Source: Cocos nucifera
Lineage: Eukaryota > Streptophyta > Magnoliopsida > Arecales > Arecaceae
Assembly: GCA_006176705.1 (NCBI GenBank)
Contig: QRFJ01000304.1
Coordinates: forward strand, 435,564-499,563
DNA length: 64,000 bases
Reading direction: 5' to 3'
Below, one piece after another: positions 36,446 to 47,153 of the stretch. Numbering within the stretch: the stretch's first letter is position 1; the number at the start of each line of letters is the position of its first letter. The notes beneath the pieces were generated by a model. That model searched no databases. It was not told the DNA's origin and saw only the letters and a list, made by a program, of their open reading frames with translations. The translations under genes were made by a program, and so were the position numbers.

Positions 36446-36757
36446 TCATTGAATGCTAAAATTATTGAAGGTCGAAGTCAAGTTCTTTACTTTCTTAAGA
36501 TATTTCATCATGCTTTCCTTTCGAATTTCATAACTGCCGCTAATCTGTCTGACCACCAGCTGAAAATCACTAAAAACTTGGAGCCGATCTACCTCTAACT
36601 CTTTTGCTATTTTCAACCCAGTGGTTAGAGCTTCATATTTGATCTCATTATTAGTTGTAGAAAATTTAAAGCGTAGTGCATATTCGACGATGACTCCCTC
36701 GGGGTTAACTAGGATCAACCCCGCACCTTCTCCAGTAGTATTGGATGAACCATCCAT
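36446..36757 (-). pseudogene. Second (archaeal-type) RNase H domain, element 2
   Basis: A 103-codon open stretch starts MDGSSNTTGEGAGLILV, with the first catalytic Asp in DGSSN. The Glu of the YEALTTGLKIA helix and the third acidic site, here DFQLVV (normally DSQL), follow. The catalytic Asp positions are still readable. Such a domain after the gypsy RNase H defines the TAT lineage and helps degrade RNA template during reverse transcription. Confidence 0.75.
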
Positions 36758-36959
36758 GTATAGGGCCTAAAAATTTTTAGAAAGGTCGGCACTCTCTTTA
36801 GGGGGGCTCGGTTGCAACCACGGAATGTCAATTTTGTTCTATTCAAGCTCGACTTCATTTGGAATGGTGCATTCTACTATAAAATTTGCTAACATCTAGA
36901 TTTTGATCGACGGTCAAGGTTGGTAGTTGATGTCAAATTCTGTAAGCTCAATTTTCTAT

Positions 36960-38332
36960 TTTGCGATTCTTTCGAAGGCATCCGTTCGATGAAGAACTAC
37001 TTTAATTGGTTGATCCATGAGGATAGTTATGGTATGCCTCTTAAAGTAAGGTCAGAGTCTCCTGATAGTAATTAGAAGAGAGTAAGTTAATTTTTCTAAC
37101 TTAGAGTATCTGATCTCTACATTCCTTAGGACTCGGCTTATGTAGTAGATCGATCGCTGTACTTTTATTTTCTCCTTGATCAGGACTACTGCTAGGACTG
37201 CTGGAAAGACTGCTAGGTACAAGAATAATTCTTCTTTAGGCTTGGGCTTTTTCAGTAGTGGGGATGAGTCGAGGTAGTTTTTAAGCTTCTCGAATGTCTG
37301 TTGGCATTCCGCCATCCAGCAAAAGCTCTTTGGCTGTTTAAAAACTTGAAAGAAGGGCATGTATCGTTCGATCAATCTTGAGACAAAGTGATTTAGGGAT
37401 GCCACTTTTCAATCAGATGTTGAACTTTTTTAATCATTTTTGGAGTGGTCATCTCCTGAATAGCCCAGATTTTCTTCGAATTCATCTCAATCCCATGCCT
37501 CGACACCATAAATCTCAAAAATTTCTCCGAGGTTGCATCGAAGGTGCAATTGATCAGGTTTAGCTTCATCTTATATTTTTTAAGTGTACTAAAGATCTCT
37601 TCAAGGTCGGTGATGTGATTTATTAAAGCTCAATTCTTGACGAACATGTCATCCACATACACCTCCATGTTTCGATCGATCTACTTTCTGAAGATTTTAT
37701 TGATCAAGTATTGGTATGTTGTCCCTACATTCTTGAGTTCGAAAGGCATAACCTTGTAACAGTAAAACAAAAGCGGTGTTCTCTTCATCCTCTAGCGCCA
37801 TCCGAATTTGGTTATAACCAGAAAAGGCATCCATGAAGGTGAGGAGCTCATGGCCCGAGGTTGCATCCACCAGTTGATCAATTCTGAACACAGGATAGCT
37901 ATCTTTTGGATAAGCTTTGTTTAGCTTTTTGAAGTCTATACACATCCTTCACTTATCGTTCGTCTTTTTGACAAGCACCACATTTAAGATCCAGCTCGGA
38001 TAGTTAACTTTGTGTATAAATTCGATCTTGAGAAGCTTGTCAACTTCTTTTGCAATTACTTTCTGCCTCTTTGGAGCGTGGCTATGCATCTTCTCTTTTA
38101 CTGGCCGATACTTAGAATTAGCAGCCAACCGATGTTTCATGACCTCAGCACCAATCCCCAGCATATCCGTTGGGACCCAAGTGAAGACGTCTGCATTTCT
38201 CCAAAGAAAGGTAATGAGTTGCTCTCGGATCTTATCCCCCAAGTTAGAGTCGATTTGCATAGTGTGCTCCTCATTCCCATCATTTAATGAGATGAAAATG
38301 AGATCTTCCATAGGCTCTCCCCGCTCCTCCAT
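36960..38332 (-). pseudogene. Reverse transcriptase and RNase H of element 2, frameshifted
   Basis: 38332-37949 gives the N-terminal RT part (PVKEKMHSHAPKRQ, PSWILNVVLVKK). 37945-37697 carries MCIDFKKLNKAYPKD and FMDAFSGYNQIRM, the first palm Asp. The YVDD block lies near 37640-37660 in another frame. 37405-37052 carries the thumb end and the gypsy RNase H (KLEKLTYSLL). A frameshift inside the palm (after about 37770) breaks the enzyme. Element 3 keeps a longer open RT. Confidence 0.75.
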
Positions 38333-38389
38333 AAGATCGTCGCGGACATCCAGTCCATCAACAGGGCAAAGATCGGGCTGGATATTTTT

Positions 38390-38812
38390 CTATATGGCCA
38401 TGGAGTAACAGTGCCTCACCAAGATCTGGTCTCCTCTGATCTCTCCAATCCCATAGCTTGTTGAAAATTTCATCTTCAAATAATATGTTGACACTACTGT
38501 TCGAAGTATGTTTAGATCAGGTCGGTCGAGGATCGCATTATAAACCAATGGGGCTCTCACTACTAAAAAGTCCACCTGTGCTTTGGACTACCTTGGATAT
38601 TGTCCTACAGCCACAACCAAAGTTATTATGCCCTCAATCGATACCGCATCACCAATAAAGCCCACTAACAGAGAGTTTATCGATCCCAATCGACCATCAA
38701 GTATAGACATTTTGGAGAAAGCATTATAAAATAAAATATCTATCGAACTTTCATTATCAACAAGAATACGGCATACATGATATTCTATAATATTTAAAAA
38801 AATTACAACCAC
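38390..38812 (-). pseudogene. Aspartic protease of element 2
   Basis: Minus-strand frames with RILVDNESSIDILFYNAF, where the catalytic motif is D-N-E-S-S, and downstream YNAILDRPDLN and IRGDQ blocks typical of the gypsy protease end. The usual D-S/T/N-G triad has Glu in place of Gly. Stops at about 38580 split it. The protease would cleave the polyprotein. Confidence 0.65.
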
Positions 38813-39019
38813 ATCGTTATGCGAGAATTGAACTCCCTAGGCATTCTTGTTGGTGAAAGCGATGGGCTCCTCTATTCTCCACCTCTTCTTGAGCCCTGCT
38901 GGTCCACTAGCCTCCTCTCATCGAGGTCTCCCAAAGATGATGTTGATGATGCTAAGGGGTGGTCGATCTGCCTGCCCCTCCTCCCCTCTTGGTAGCTCAA
39001 GTTATGATAGTTTTCTTGG

Positions 39020-40468
39020 TCAATCCTCTCTTCCTTCGGGCCGACGTCGCAGGAATTGATCGAGCCTACCTCGCTTGATGAGCTCCTCGATCTCGTCTTG
39101 GAGTTGGATACATTCTTCTATATCATGATCATGATCATGATGATAGAGACAGTACTTATTGGGGTTGCATTTGTCGGGATGAAAGCGCATCCTCTCTGAT
39201 CTAGATAGTTGTTCCTTGATCTTCATTAGTACTTATATTTTTGGAGCATTAAAGGGGGCATAGTTGTAGAACCTTCGAAGGGGGGAGCCCCACCGCGCCC
39301 TTCTATCAGGGCTTCCCTACTTTCAAGCCCGGGTAGGGGTTCAGACTCGCTTGCGCTCAAGAGAAGTTTGGGAGCGCGGTTGAACCTCATTCGACTTCTC
39401 TTCATATGTGGGCCTATTTGGCTCATCCATTCACCATTCTTCTATAACTTTATTATCCTTGGCCTTGAAGGCCTCTTATGCTTGGGCATAGCCTTCAGCT
39501 CGAGCTAACATATCAGCAAAATTTCTGGGATACTTCTTCTCCAGGGAGAATAGTAGATTGTTCTTCTGAAAGCTATCTTTTAGTGCAGCCATAGCGATAA
39601 ATTGATCTAAATTTCAGACTTCTAGGATAGCTGCATTGAAGCAGTTGACATAAGCTCGGATGGATTCTCCCTCTTATTGCTTGATGTTCATAAGGAAGTC
39701 GAAACCTCGATGGGGGTGTTGGCTGTTGATGAAATGAGTCATGAACTGGTGGCTCATTTGATCGAAAAAAAAGATGGTATCCGACTTAAGGATCGAATAC
39801 TAATTTTTGGCTACTTCCTTCAAAGTGAATGGGAAGGCTCGATAGAGGATGGCATCTAGTGCATCATGGAGAAGCATCATCGTCCGAAAGGCTTTCAGAT
39901 GGTCGATCGGATCGGTAGTCCCATCATAGCTCTCGAATTGATGGAGCTTGAAGTTTGGCGAGATAGATTTCTACATGATGCAGTGAGAGAAAGAAGGGTC
40001 GGTACAGATATCATTACCATGGTAGGGAGGAGCATGGTGGAGTTCCTCAATCCATCAGTTCATCTCTTGCAGTTTTTGATCCAGAAAATCCTTTCGATCA
40101 TGGGTCTCTAAGGTCTTATGACCGAATGGGGGTAAAGTTCCCCCAGGGATAGAGTCATGATCAAAGTAGGGGCTCTCGACCCTCTACTTTCTTTTTTTGG
40201 AGGTCATCGGCTATCCCTAAACTGGATCATAGGGCTCCAGAGAAGTCTGCTCCGATCGAATTGGCGTCGGAAGCTGCTGCTGTCGCATGGCCTGTACTGC
40301 TTTCGTGAGATCGTGAACCTACTAGACTAGCAAGTTGAACTGCTCGGCATCTACCATTGCTATAGGTGGAGCTTGAGTTGCTGGGGATGAAATAGGGGCG
40401 GGCAGATCTAGATAAGATCTGACCGCAAAGATCGTTGACCGTTGGGTTGAAGCTTTCTTGGAAGGCAT
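39020..40468 (-). pseudogene. gag of element 2, degenerate
   Basis: The start codon at 40468 begins MPSKKASTQRS, followed by VDAEQFNLLV and the gag core in fragments (39450-39960). A Cys/His segment at 39226-39020 follows (DKCNPNKYCLYHHDHDHD, then EECIQLQDEIEELI), which is the zinc-knuckle-like region of this family. Frames shift between fragments. Gag forms the virus-like particle. Confidence 0.7.
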
Positions 40469-40560
40469 CTTTTTCGAGAAGAAGAACTCTGGAGGAGAAG
40501 TAGAGATCTCTACTGAGCATTTCTTTAAGAATAAGGAAACCTCAAAAGGCAGAGAAGGCC

Positions 40561-40575
40561 CTTCCTCTAGCGCCA
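40561..40575 (-). promoter_or_regulatory. Primer-binding site, element 2
   Basis: On the element strand the LTR end ...CAACA is followed by GAAT and then TGGCGCTAGAGGAAG. Same site as in elements 1 and 4. Confidence 0.6.
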
Positions 40576-40579
40576 ATTC

Positions 40580-41676
40580 TGTTGGTGCGAAATCTGGTTG
40601 TCACCGAAGAAGTGCTGGAGTTAGAGAAGATGAGATCGCCATCGGTGACCTGCAAAATAAGTCTTATCTAGAGCCTGGGATGGTGGCTTCGGCAAGATCC
40701 TTCGATGATCAAGTCAGCTCTTTTGGCCAAAAAAAATGGAGTGCTCAGTCAAGAAAGTTACAGAGTTTCAGAAAGAAGAAGAGAGTCTGAAGAAAATAAA
40801 TATTGAGGATTTCTTTTATAGTCCGAAGCTTGTAACAAATTGATAGTGATCATTGTAATTGCTTGGTAGTGGACTGTTTGGAGCCATGTGGGATTAATTA
40901 TGGAGGGTGGTGTCCGTTGTCGTGATGTGCTAGTCTGTTATAGACCTAACAACTAGAGTTCGAATGGGGTGGTTGCAGGTGACGAAGGACTCTTGGATGT
41001 TGTTATTCCAGAGGAGTTTAAAGGTTCTCAAGATTGATCATGTGTTAGCTTTTATTCTCTATGTTGAAGGTGTACGCCATGGTCCTTTCAGACAGCTGGA
41101 AGAAATTTGATTGAAAGAGAAGTCCGACAGAGGTTCGATCGATGAAGAGGCCCGAAAGATGTCCAACCGAAGGAAGTCCGACTACAAGGGATCCGCCTGG
41201 ATCAAGTATTGATCGATGGCCACAACAAGCAAGCACGATTGAAATATTGGCACCTCTATTGTTCCTTTGAGGTTCGACCATTCTCAGGATTGCTCATCGG
41301 TGAATAATGATAAAGCATTGAAGTTCGTCTAGGGATAGTTTAGAAGAAGTTTGACTGCTGGAGAAGCTCCATGAAAAAAGATCAACCGAATGGGATGTGC
41401 AGGAGCTGAAGATTTAGCCAATTCTATGGGGCAGAAGCATTAACTATTCAAGTTCATCTGGAGGAGGAATCTGCAACGCCCTACTAAATCCAAAATTGGT
41501 CATCCCAGCCAATCAGATTATCTGACTGTAGTGTTGAAGTTCGGCCATCTCAGAATGATTCAGAGTCCGAATACTCTCATGGGTTGAGGTTCAGTTGTCA
41601 TAGTTACAACCAAACGAAACTGATCAAGAGTCAGAGTCTTAGCCAAACTTCGACAAACGCAGATTTATCTTTAACA
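40580..41676 (-). repeat. 5' LTR of element 2
   Basis: Plus strand TGTTGGTGCGAAATC ... ATCTTTAACA, 1097 bp, both terminal dinucleotides intact on the element strand (TG...CA). Pairs with 29378-30474. Flanked by ataac. Confidence 0.9.
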
Positions 41677-41681
41677 ATAAC

Positions 41682-41775
41682 TATAAGAAAATGAGAAAAT
41701 ATGCATAATCTAAAATCTAAGATGATATTATGAAAGGAAGGATGGACTAACAAACTCATAAGAACATGAGTTTTT
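41682..41775. other. Probable continuation of the split Harbinger element
   Basis: About 95 bp of AT-rich sequence between the right LTR of element 2 and the truncated LTR of element 3. It should be what lay right of the insertion site. No terminal inverted repeat is in it. Confidence 0.45.
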
Positions 41776-42301
41776 ACTCCTATAGAAATCTAACTGAAGG
41801 AGGAGTTCGAAAGGAGTTCAACTCCTAGAGGTATCCGACTGAAGGAAAGATTCGAAAGGAGTTCAGTTCTTGAAGAAACTTGACTGAAGAAAAAGTCTAG
41901 AAGAAATTTGGCTCCTGTAGAAATCCGATTGAAGAAGAGATCCGGAAGGAGTTTGGCTCTTGAAGGAACTTGATTGAAGGAGAAGTCCGAAAGAAGTTTG
42001 ATTTCTATAGAAATCTAACTGAAGAAGAGGTCCAAAAAAAGTTCGACTCCTAAAGGAACTTGACTGAATGAGGAGTTTGAAAGAAGTTCGGCTTCTGGAG
42101 GAGTCCGAATGAAGGAGAAATCCGAAAGAAGTTCGGTTGGAATTCGGCCATCGGATGAGTTTGGCTACTGAATGAGTTCGATCGCTTGAGGGGTTCGACC
42201 GTTGGAGGAAGAATTTTCGATCGAAGCTCCTTCAGGATTACTAGTTGCATTAGGTAAAGCATCAGGCTGGACTTCGATGGAAGTAAAATTTATCTCCAAC
42301 A
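41776..42301 (-). repeat. Truncated 3' LTR of element 3 (type II)
   Basis: Only about 526 bp of an LTR that is 1378 bp at the other end. The terminal TATCTCCAACA at 42301 is intact, followed by the complement of an AGTGGGGAGACTGT polypurine tract. The body consists of about ten short repeats of the 'ggagttcgactcctgaaggaact' type. Confidence 0.75.
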
Positions 42302-42379
42302 ACAGTCTCCCCACTATCAAGTTTGAAATTCGAAGGAAAAAAATACAAAAAAGATGACTACCAAAGTCCTTTTTCGGGC

Positions 42380-42690
42380 TCTACACCCATTGGGGTTGAA
42401 GCTCGGGAGAGATCTTATCTCCAACCGAGGTTGACATTGAAGTTAAGGCTCAGAGGAAATCTTGCCTTCAGTCGAGGTTCAAGGAGATCTTATCTCCTAT
42501 TGATGTTGCGGTTGAAGCTCATGGGAGATCTTATCTCTAGCCGAGGTTGAAGTTAAAGTTAAAACTCGGAGGAGATCTTGTCTCCAGCTAAGATTGAAGG
42601 AGATCTTATCTCCTGTTGACGTAGACGTTGAAGGAGCTCGGGAGAAATCTCATCTCTAGCCGAGGTCCAGGAAGATCTTATCTTCTCTTC
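42380..42690 (-). repeat. Array A of element 3
   Basis: About seven units with ggagatcttatctcc cores and 'gccgaggttga' linkers, reading as the complement of the array at 12203-13110. Confidence 0.85.
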
Positions 42691-43225
42691 TCACCTCGTC
42701 TAAAATGAACAAGGCCTTCGACTTTGCTCACGTTAGAATGAGATTCTCCTCCTATTCCTATCGGACTGTAGGGGCATATAAGGGTCATTGTCAGAGCCTC
42801 TCCCCCCATCTCATCTAAAATGAACGAGGTCTTCGACTTTGCTCGCATTAGGACAAGGTTCTCTTCCTATTCCTAACGGACTGTAGGGATGCATAAGGAC
42901 GGTTGTCAGGGCCTCTCCCTCCATCTCGTCTAAAATGAACGAGGTCTTCAATTTTACTCACGTTAGGACTAGGTTCTCCTCCTGTTCCTAACGGACTGTA
43001 GGAGCGTATAAGGATCGTTATCAGGGCCTCTTCCCTCATCTCATCTAAAATGAACAAGGCCTTTGAGTTTGCTTATGTTAGGATGAGGTTCTCCTCCTAT
43101 TCCTAACGGGCTGTAGGAGCGCATAAGGATCGTTGTCAGGGACTCTCCCCTCATCATGTCTAAAATGAACGAGACCTTCGACTTGCTCATATTAGGATAA
43201 GGTTCTCCTTCTATTCCTAACATGG
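42691..43225 (-). repeat. 115-bp tandem repeats, element 3
   Basis: The marker word (c/t)gtctaaaatgaa falls at 42698, 42813, 42928, 43043 and 43158, an exact 115-bp period over five units. Confidence 0.95.
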
Positions 43226-43299
43226 CCACTATTAATTGCTTCTTTTTTTTCATCACATAGTTTTTGCACTAAGAAACAATATCATTGAAATGGAGGAGT

Positions 43300-44690
43300 T
43301 TTATTGATGAAAAATTACTGATAGTACATCCTCAGATTTTTTGAATTCTAAGGTCGTAGGAGCATCGTCCCTCTGAGCTCCTTTAGGCAATAGGTTCCGG
43401 GCCGGACGACCTTCTCTACTTCATACGGGCCTTTTCAATTTGGGGCAAGCTTTTTCTGGCTCTGAGGCTGAGAGATGGTGGTTCATCGAAATACTAAGTC
43501 CTCCACTCTGAACATTTTACCTCTAACTTTGGAGTTATAGTATCGGGCCACCCTCTGCCTGTAGGCCGCCATTCGAACCTGAGCGTCCTCTCTTTTTTCC
43601 TCAAGCAAGTTGAGATTGACTCTAAGGTCCTGTGAGTTACACTACTCATTGAAGGCCACGATCCATGCTGATGAAAGTTTAAGCTCGATTGGGATGACTG
43701 CCTTCATTCCAAAAGTCAAGATGAATGGTGTTTCCCCAGTCGGTAATCTTTGTGTAGTCCAATACATCCAGAGAACGTGGTAGAGTTCATCCACCCAAGC
43801 CCCCCTTGCTCTATCGAGCTTTGTCTTGATGTCTTACAGCAGGATCCGATTGGTCACTTCAGCTTCTCCATTTGCTTGTAGGTGAGCTACTGATGTGAGG
43901 TGGTAGGAGATGTTTAGATCTTCGTAGAACTCGATGAACCTCATTCTAGTAAACTGTCGTCCATTATCTGTTATGAGAGTTTGGGACAGACCGAACTGGC
44001 AGACTATTGACTTTCAGATAAAGTTCTATACCTTGGCCTCGATAATTTTTGCTAGTGATTCAGCTTCGATCCATTTGGTGAAGTAGTCGATCGCGATCAG
44101 GAGGAACTTTCGTTGCTCGGATGCCATCGAAAAAGGGCCAAGTATGTCCATTCCCCACTACACAAATGGCCAAGGTGCACTTAGCAGATTAAGCTCGGAG
44201 GTCGGCTATCTTTGCAGGTTTGCATTCTTCTAACAGTGGTCATATTTCTTGACATACTTCATTGAATTATGGTACAAGGTCGGTCAATAGTATCCTTATC
44301 GAAATAATTTTTGTGACAGATATCTGGCTCCTACATGACTTTCATAAATTTTTTCGTGCACTTTCCATAATACGAAGTCGACCTCTGAAGGTCAGAGACA
44401 TCTCAGCAGTGGCAATGAATACAACCTCTTATACAACTTACCCTCATACAAAACGTACTGAGAGGCTTGATTTTTGAGTTTTCGAGCTTCTTTCGGATCA
44501 CGAAGAAGAACTCTCTCTTTGAGGTAGGCAACCAATGGATCAATCTAGCTCGGCTCTAGCTCCATCTGCATAACGAACTATGATTTCTCTGAGCTTGGGC
44601 ATTTTAGAGTTTTAAAAAATACTTTTTTGGATAGTTTGGCGGAGGCTGAAGTGGCCAACTTAGAGAGAAGGTCGGTTCTTATATTTTCTG
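43300..44690 (-). pseudogene. Integrase region of element 3, broken
   Basis: Collinear with the integrase remnants of elements 1 and 2. Words for the zinc-binding part (about 44250-44500) and the core and C-terminus (43400-43900) are readable on the minus strand in several frames. No long ORF survives. Confidence 0.6.
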
Positions 44691-44775
44691 CCCTCGAAAT
44701 CTATCGAATGCCAAAACTGTCAAAAGCCAGAGTCAAATCCTTTACTTTCTCAAGGTATTTCATCATACTTTTCTC

Positions 44776-45012
44776 TCATACTTCATAGTTGCCACTAACT
44801 TGATCGACCACTAATTGAGAATTACTATAGACTTGAGGTCGAACTACCTTTAACTCTCTTATTATTTTTAATCCGATAATCAGCGCTTCATATTCGACCT
44901 CATTATTAGTTATAGAAAATTCGAAGCATAGCACGTACTCGATGATGACACCCTCAGGGCTGACTAAGACTAACCCAGCACCTTCTCCGGTAGAGTTGGA
45001 CGAACCATCCAC
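44776..45012 (-). pseudogene. Second (archaeal-type) RNase H domain, element 3
   Basis: Open for 78 codons from MDGSSNSTGEGAGLVLV to GNYEV, with DGSSN, the YEALIIGLKI helix and a SNSQLVV block readable. Ends at a stop after GNYEV, where elements 1 and 2 continue with EESMMKYL-like sequence. Confidence 0.7.
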
Positions 45013-45150
45013 GTACAGGACCTAAAAACCTTTGAAAAGATCGGCACTCTCTTCGGAGAGGCTCGATTGTGACAACAGAGTGCCGATCTCATTCTGTTCA
45101 AGCTTGACATCATCTAGAATAGTATATTCTACTATAAAATCTATCAATAT

Positions 45151-46251
45151 CTAAGTTTTGATCGATGATCGAGATCGATAATTGATGTCGAACTCCATGA
45201 GCTCGATCGTCCATTTTACGATTCTTTCGAAAGCATCCATTCGATGAAAAATTACTTTTATTGGTTGATCCATGAGGACCGTTATGGTGTGCCCCTGAAA
45301 GTAAGGTCGGAGTCTCTTGACAGCGATTAGAAGAGAGTAGATCAATTTCTCCAGCTTAGAGTATCTGATCTCTGCATCCCTCAGGATCCGGCTTATGTAG
45401 TAGACCGATCGTTGCATCTTTGCTTCCTCCTTGATCAGGACTACTGCCAAGATTGTCGGAGAGACTGCTAGGTACAAGAATAACTCTTCTTTAGATTCGA
45501 ACTTTGGCAGCAATGAAAGTGAGTCGAGGTAGCTTTTTAGCTCCTCAAACGTCCGTTGGCACTCCATCATCCAGTAGAAGTTCTTTGGTTGCTTGGGAAC
45601 TTGAAAGAAGGGCATGCATCGCTCGACCGATCTCGAGATGAAGTGATTTAGGAATGCCACTTTTTCAGTCAGGTGCTAAACTTCTTCGATTGTTTTTGGA
45701 GCAGTCATCTCCTGAATTGCTTGAATTTCCTCTGAATTTGCTTCAATCCTGCGTCTTGACATCATAAACCCCAGAAACTTTTCTGAGGTCACACCAAAGA
45801 CGCACTTGGTCAGGTTTAGCTTCATCTTGTGCTTCCTAAGTGCACTGAAGATCTCTTCGAGGTCGACGAGATGGTTTATAGAAGCTCGGCTTTTGACGAG
45901 CATATCATCTACATACACCTTCATGTTGTGGCTGATTTGCTTTTTGAAGATCTTATTGACCAGACGCTGGTACGTTACCCCTACATTCTTGAATCTAAAG
46001 GGTATAATCCTGTAACAGTAAAGACCACAGTCAGTAACAAAAATAGTTTTTTCTTCATCCTTCGACACCATCCGTATCTGATTATAGCCGGAGAAGGCAT
46101 CCATGAAGGTGAGGAGCTCGTGGCCCGAGGTTGCGTCTACTAGTTGATCAATCCTGAAAAGAGGATATCTATCCTTTGGACAGACTTTGTTTAGTTTTTT
46201 GAAGTCCATACACATCCTCCACTTATTGTTTGCCTTTTTGATGAGAACCAT
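45151..46251 (-). pseudogene. Reverse transcriptase plus RNase H of element 3
   Basis: Two near-adjacent open stretches. 46251-45676 (191 codons) holds the RT palm with MCMDFKKLNKVCPKD, FMDAFSGYNQI and the catalytic YVDDMLVKS, then the FLGFMMSRRRIEAN block before the thumb. 45660-45151 (169 codons) holds the connection and the gypsy RNase H (RYSKLEKLIYSLL, PYFQGHT). A single stop between them (near 45670) splits the polyprotein. This is the best-preserved pol in the window and shows that the lineage once had an active RT. Confidence 0.8.
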
Positions 46252-46644
46252 ATTTGAGATCTAGATCGGATAGTTAACTTTTTGGATGAATCCAGCTTTG
46301 AGGAGCTTGCCTATTTTTATGATTACTTTCTGCCTCTCTGAGCCATGATTGCGCATCTTCTCTTTAAACGATCGATACCTAGGATCAACGGTCAGCCGAT
46401 GTTCTATGACCTTGATGTCAATTTCTGGCATATTCGCTGGGGCTCAGGTGAAGACGTCCGCATTCTTCCTGAGGAAGATGATGAGTTGCTCCCGAACCTT
46501 ATCCCCCAAGTTGGAGCTGATCTATATAGTGTGCTCCGCGTTTCCATCATTTAAGATCACAGATATGAGATCCTCCATAGGTTCGCCCCACTCCTCAGTG
46601 AGGTCGTCACGGGTATCCAGCCCCTCGATAGAATAAAGATCGGA

Positions 46645-47079
46645 CTAGATGTTTTTCTCTTGGGCAATAAAATAATAGCGTCTCGCCAATGTCTGGTCTC
46701 CCCTGATCTTCCTGATTCTGTAGCTTGTTGGAAACTTCACCTTTAGATAATAAGTCGACACCACTACTCGGAGCAAATTCAACTTAGGTCGACGGAGGAT
46801 AGCATTATAGGCAGATGGAGCCTTTACAACCAGAAAATTGATCTGTGCCTTAACCAGCTTCGGACGTTGCCTGGTAGTCACAATCAAAGTTATTATGCCC
46901 TCAACTGGCATGGCATTGCTAGTGAAGCCTACCAACGGAAAGTTCACAGATTCTAAATGGTTATTAAGTAAGGATATTTTCGAAAAAGTATCATAAAATA
47001 ATATATCGATCGAGCTTTCATTATCTATCAAAATATGGCGTACATCATAATCGATAATATTTAAAGAAATTACAATCAC
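46645..47079 (-). pseudogene. Aspartic protease of element 3
   Basis: A 144-codon open stretch with HILIDNESSIDILFYDTF at the active site, a PVEGIITL block and YNAILRRPKLN near the end. The active-site Gly is Glu, as in element 2. The opening upstream of the first Met is not resolved. Confidence 0.7.
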
Positions 47080-47153
47080 ATCATTGTACGAAAACTAGAC
47101 TCCTTGGGCATCTATCTTAGTGAAGGTTATAGGTTCCTCAGTTCTTCATCTCT

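Larger units (their letters stand above)
29378..41676 (-). mobile_element. Complete-structure TAT Ty3/gypsy retrotransposon (element 2)
   Basis: A 12.3-kb element with both LTRs (29378-30474 and 40580-41676, 1097 bp each), primer-binding site, gag, protease, RT, RNase H, archaeal-type RNase H, integrase, a 115-bp-type repeat block and a plus-strand antisense ORF. Flanks are gtaac on the left (29373-29377) and ataac on the right (41677-41681), a 5-bp target duplication with one change. It inserted into the Harbinger element. All ORFs are split by stops or frameshifts, so it is non-autonomous today. Confidence 0.85.
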
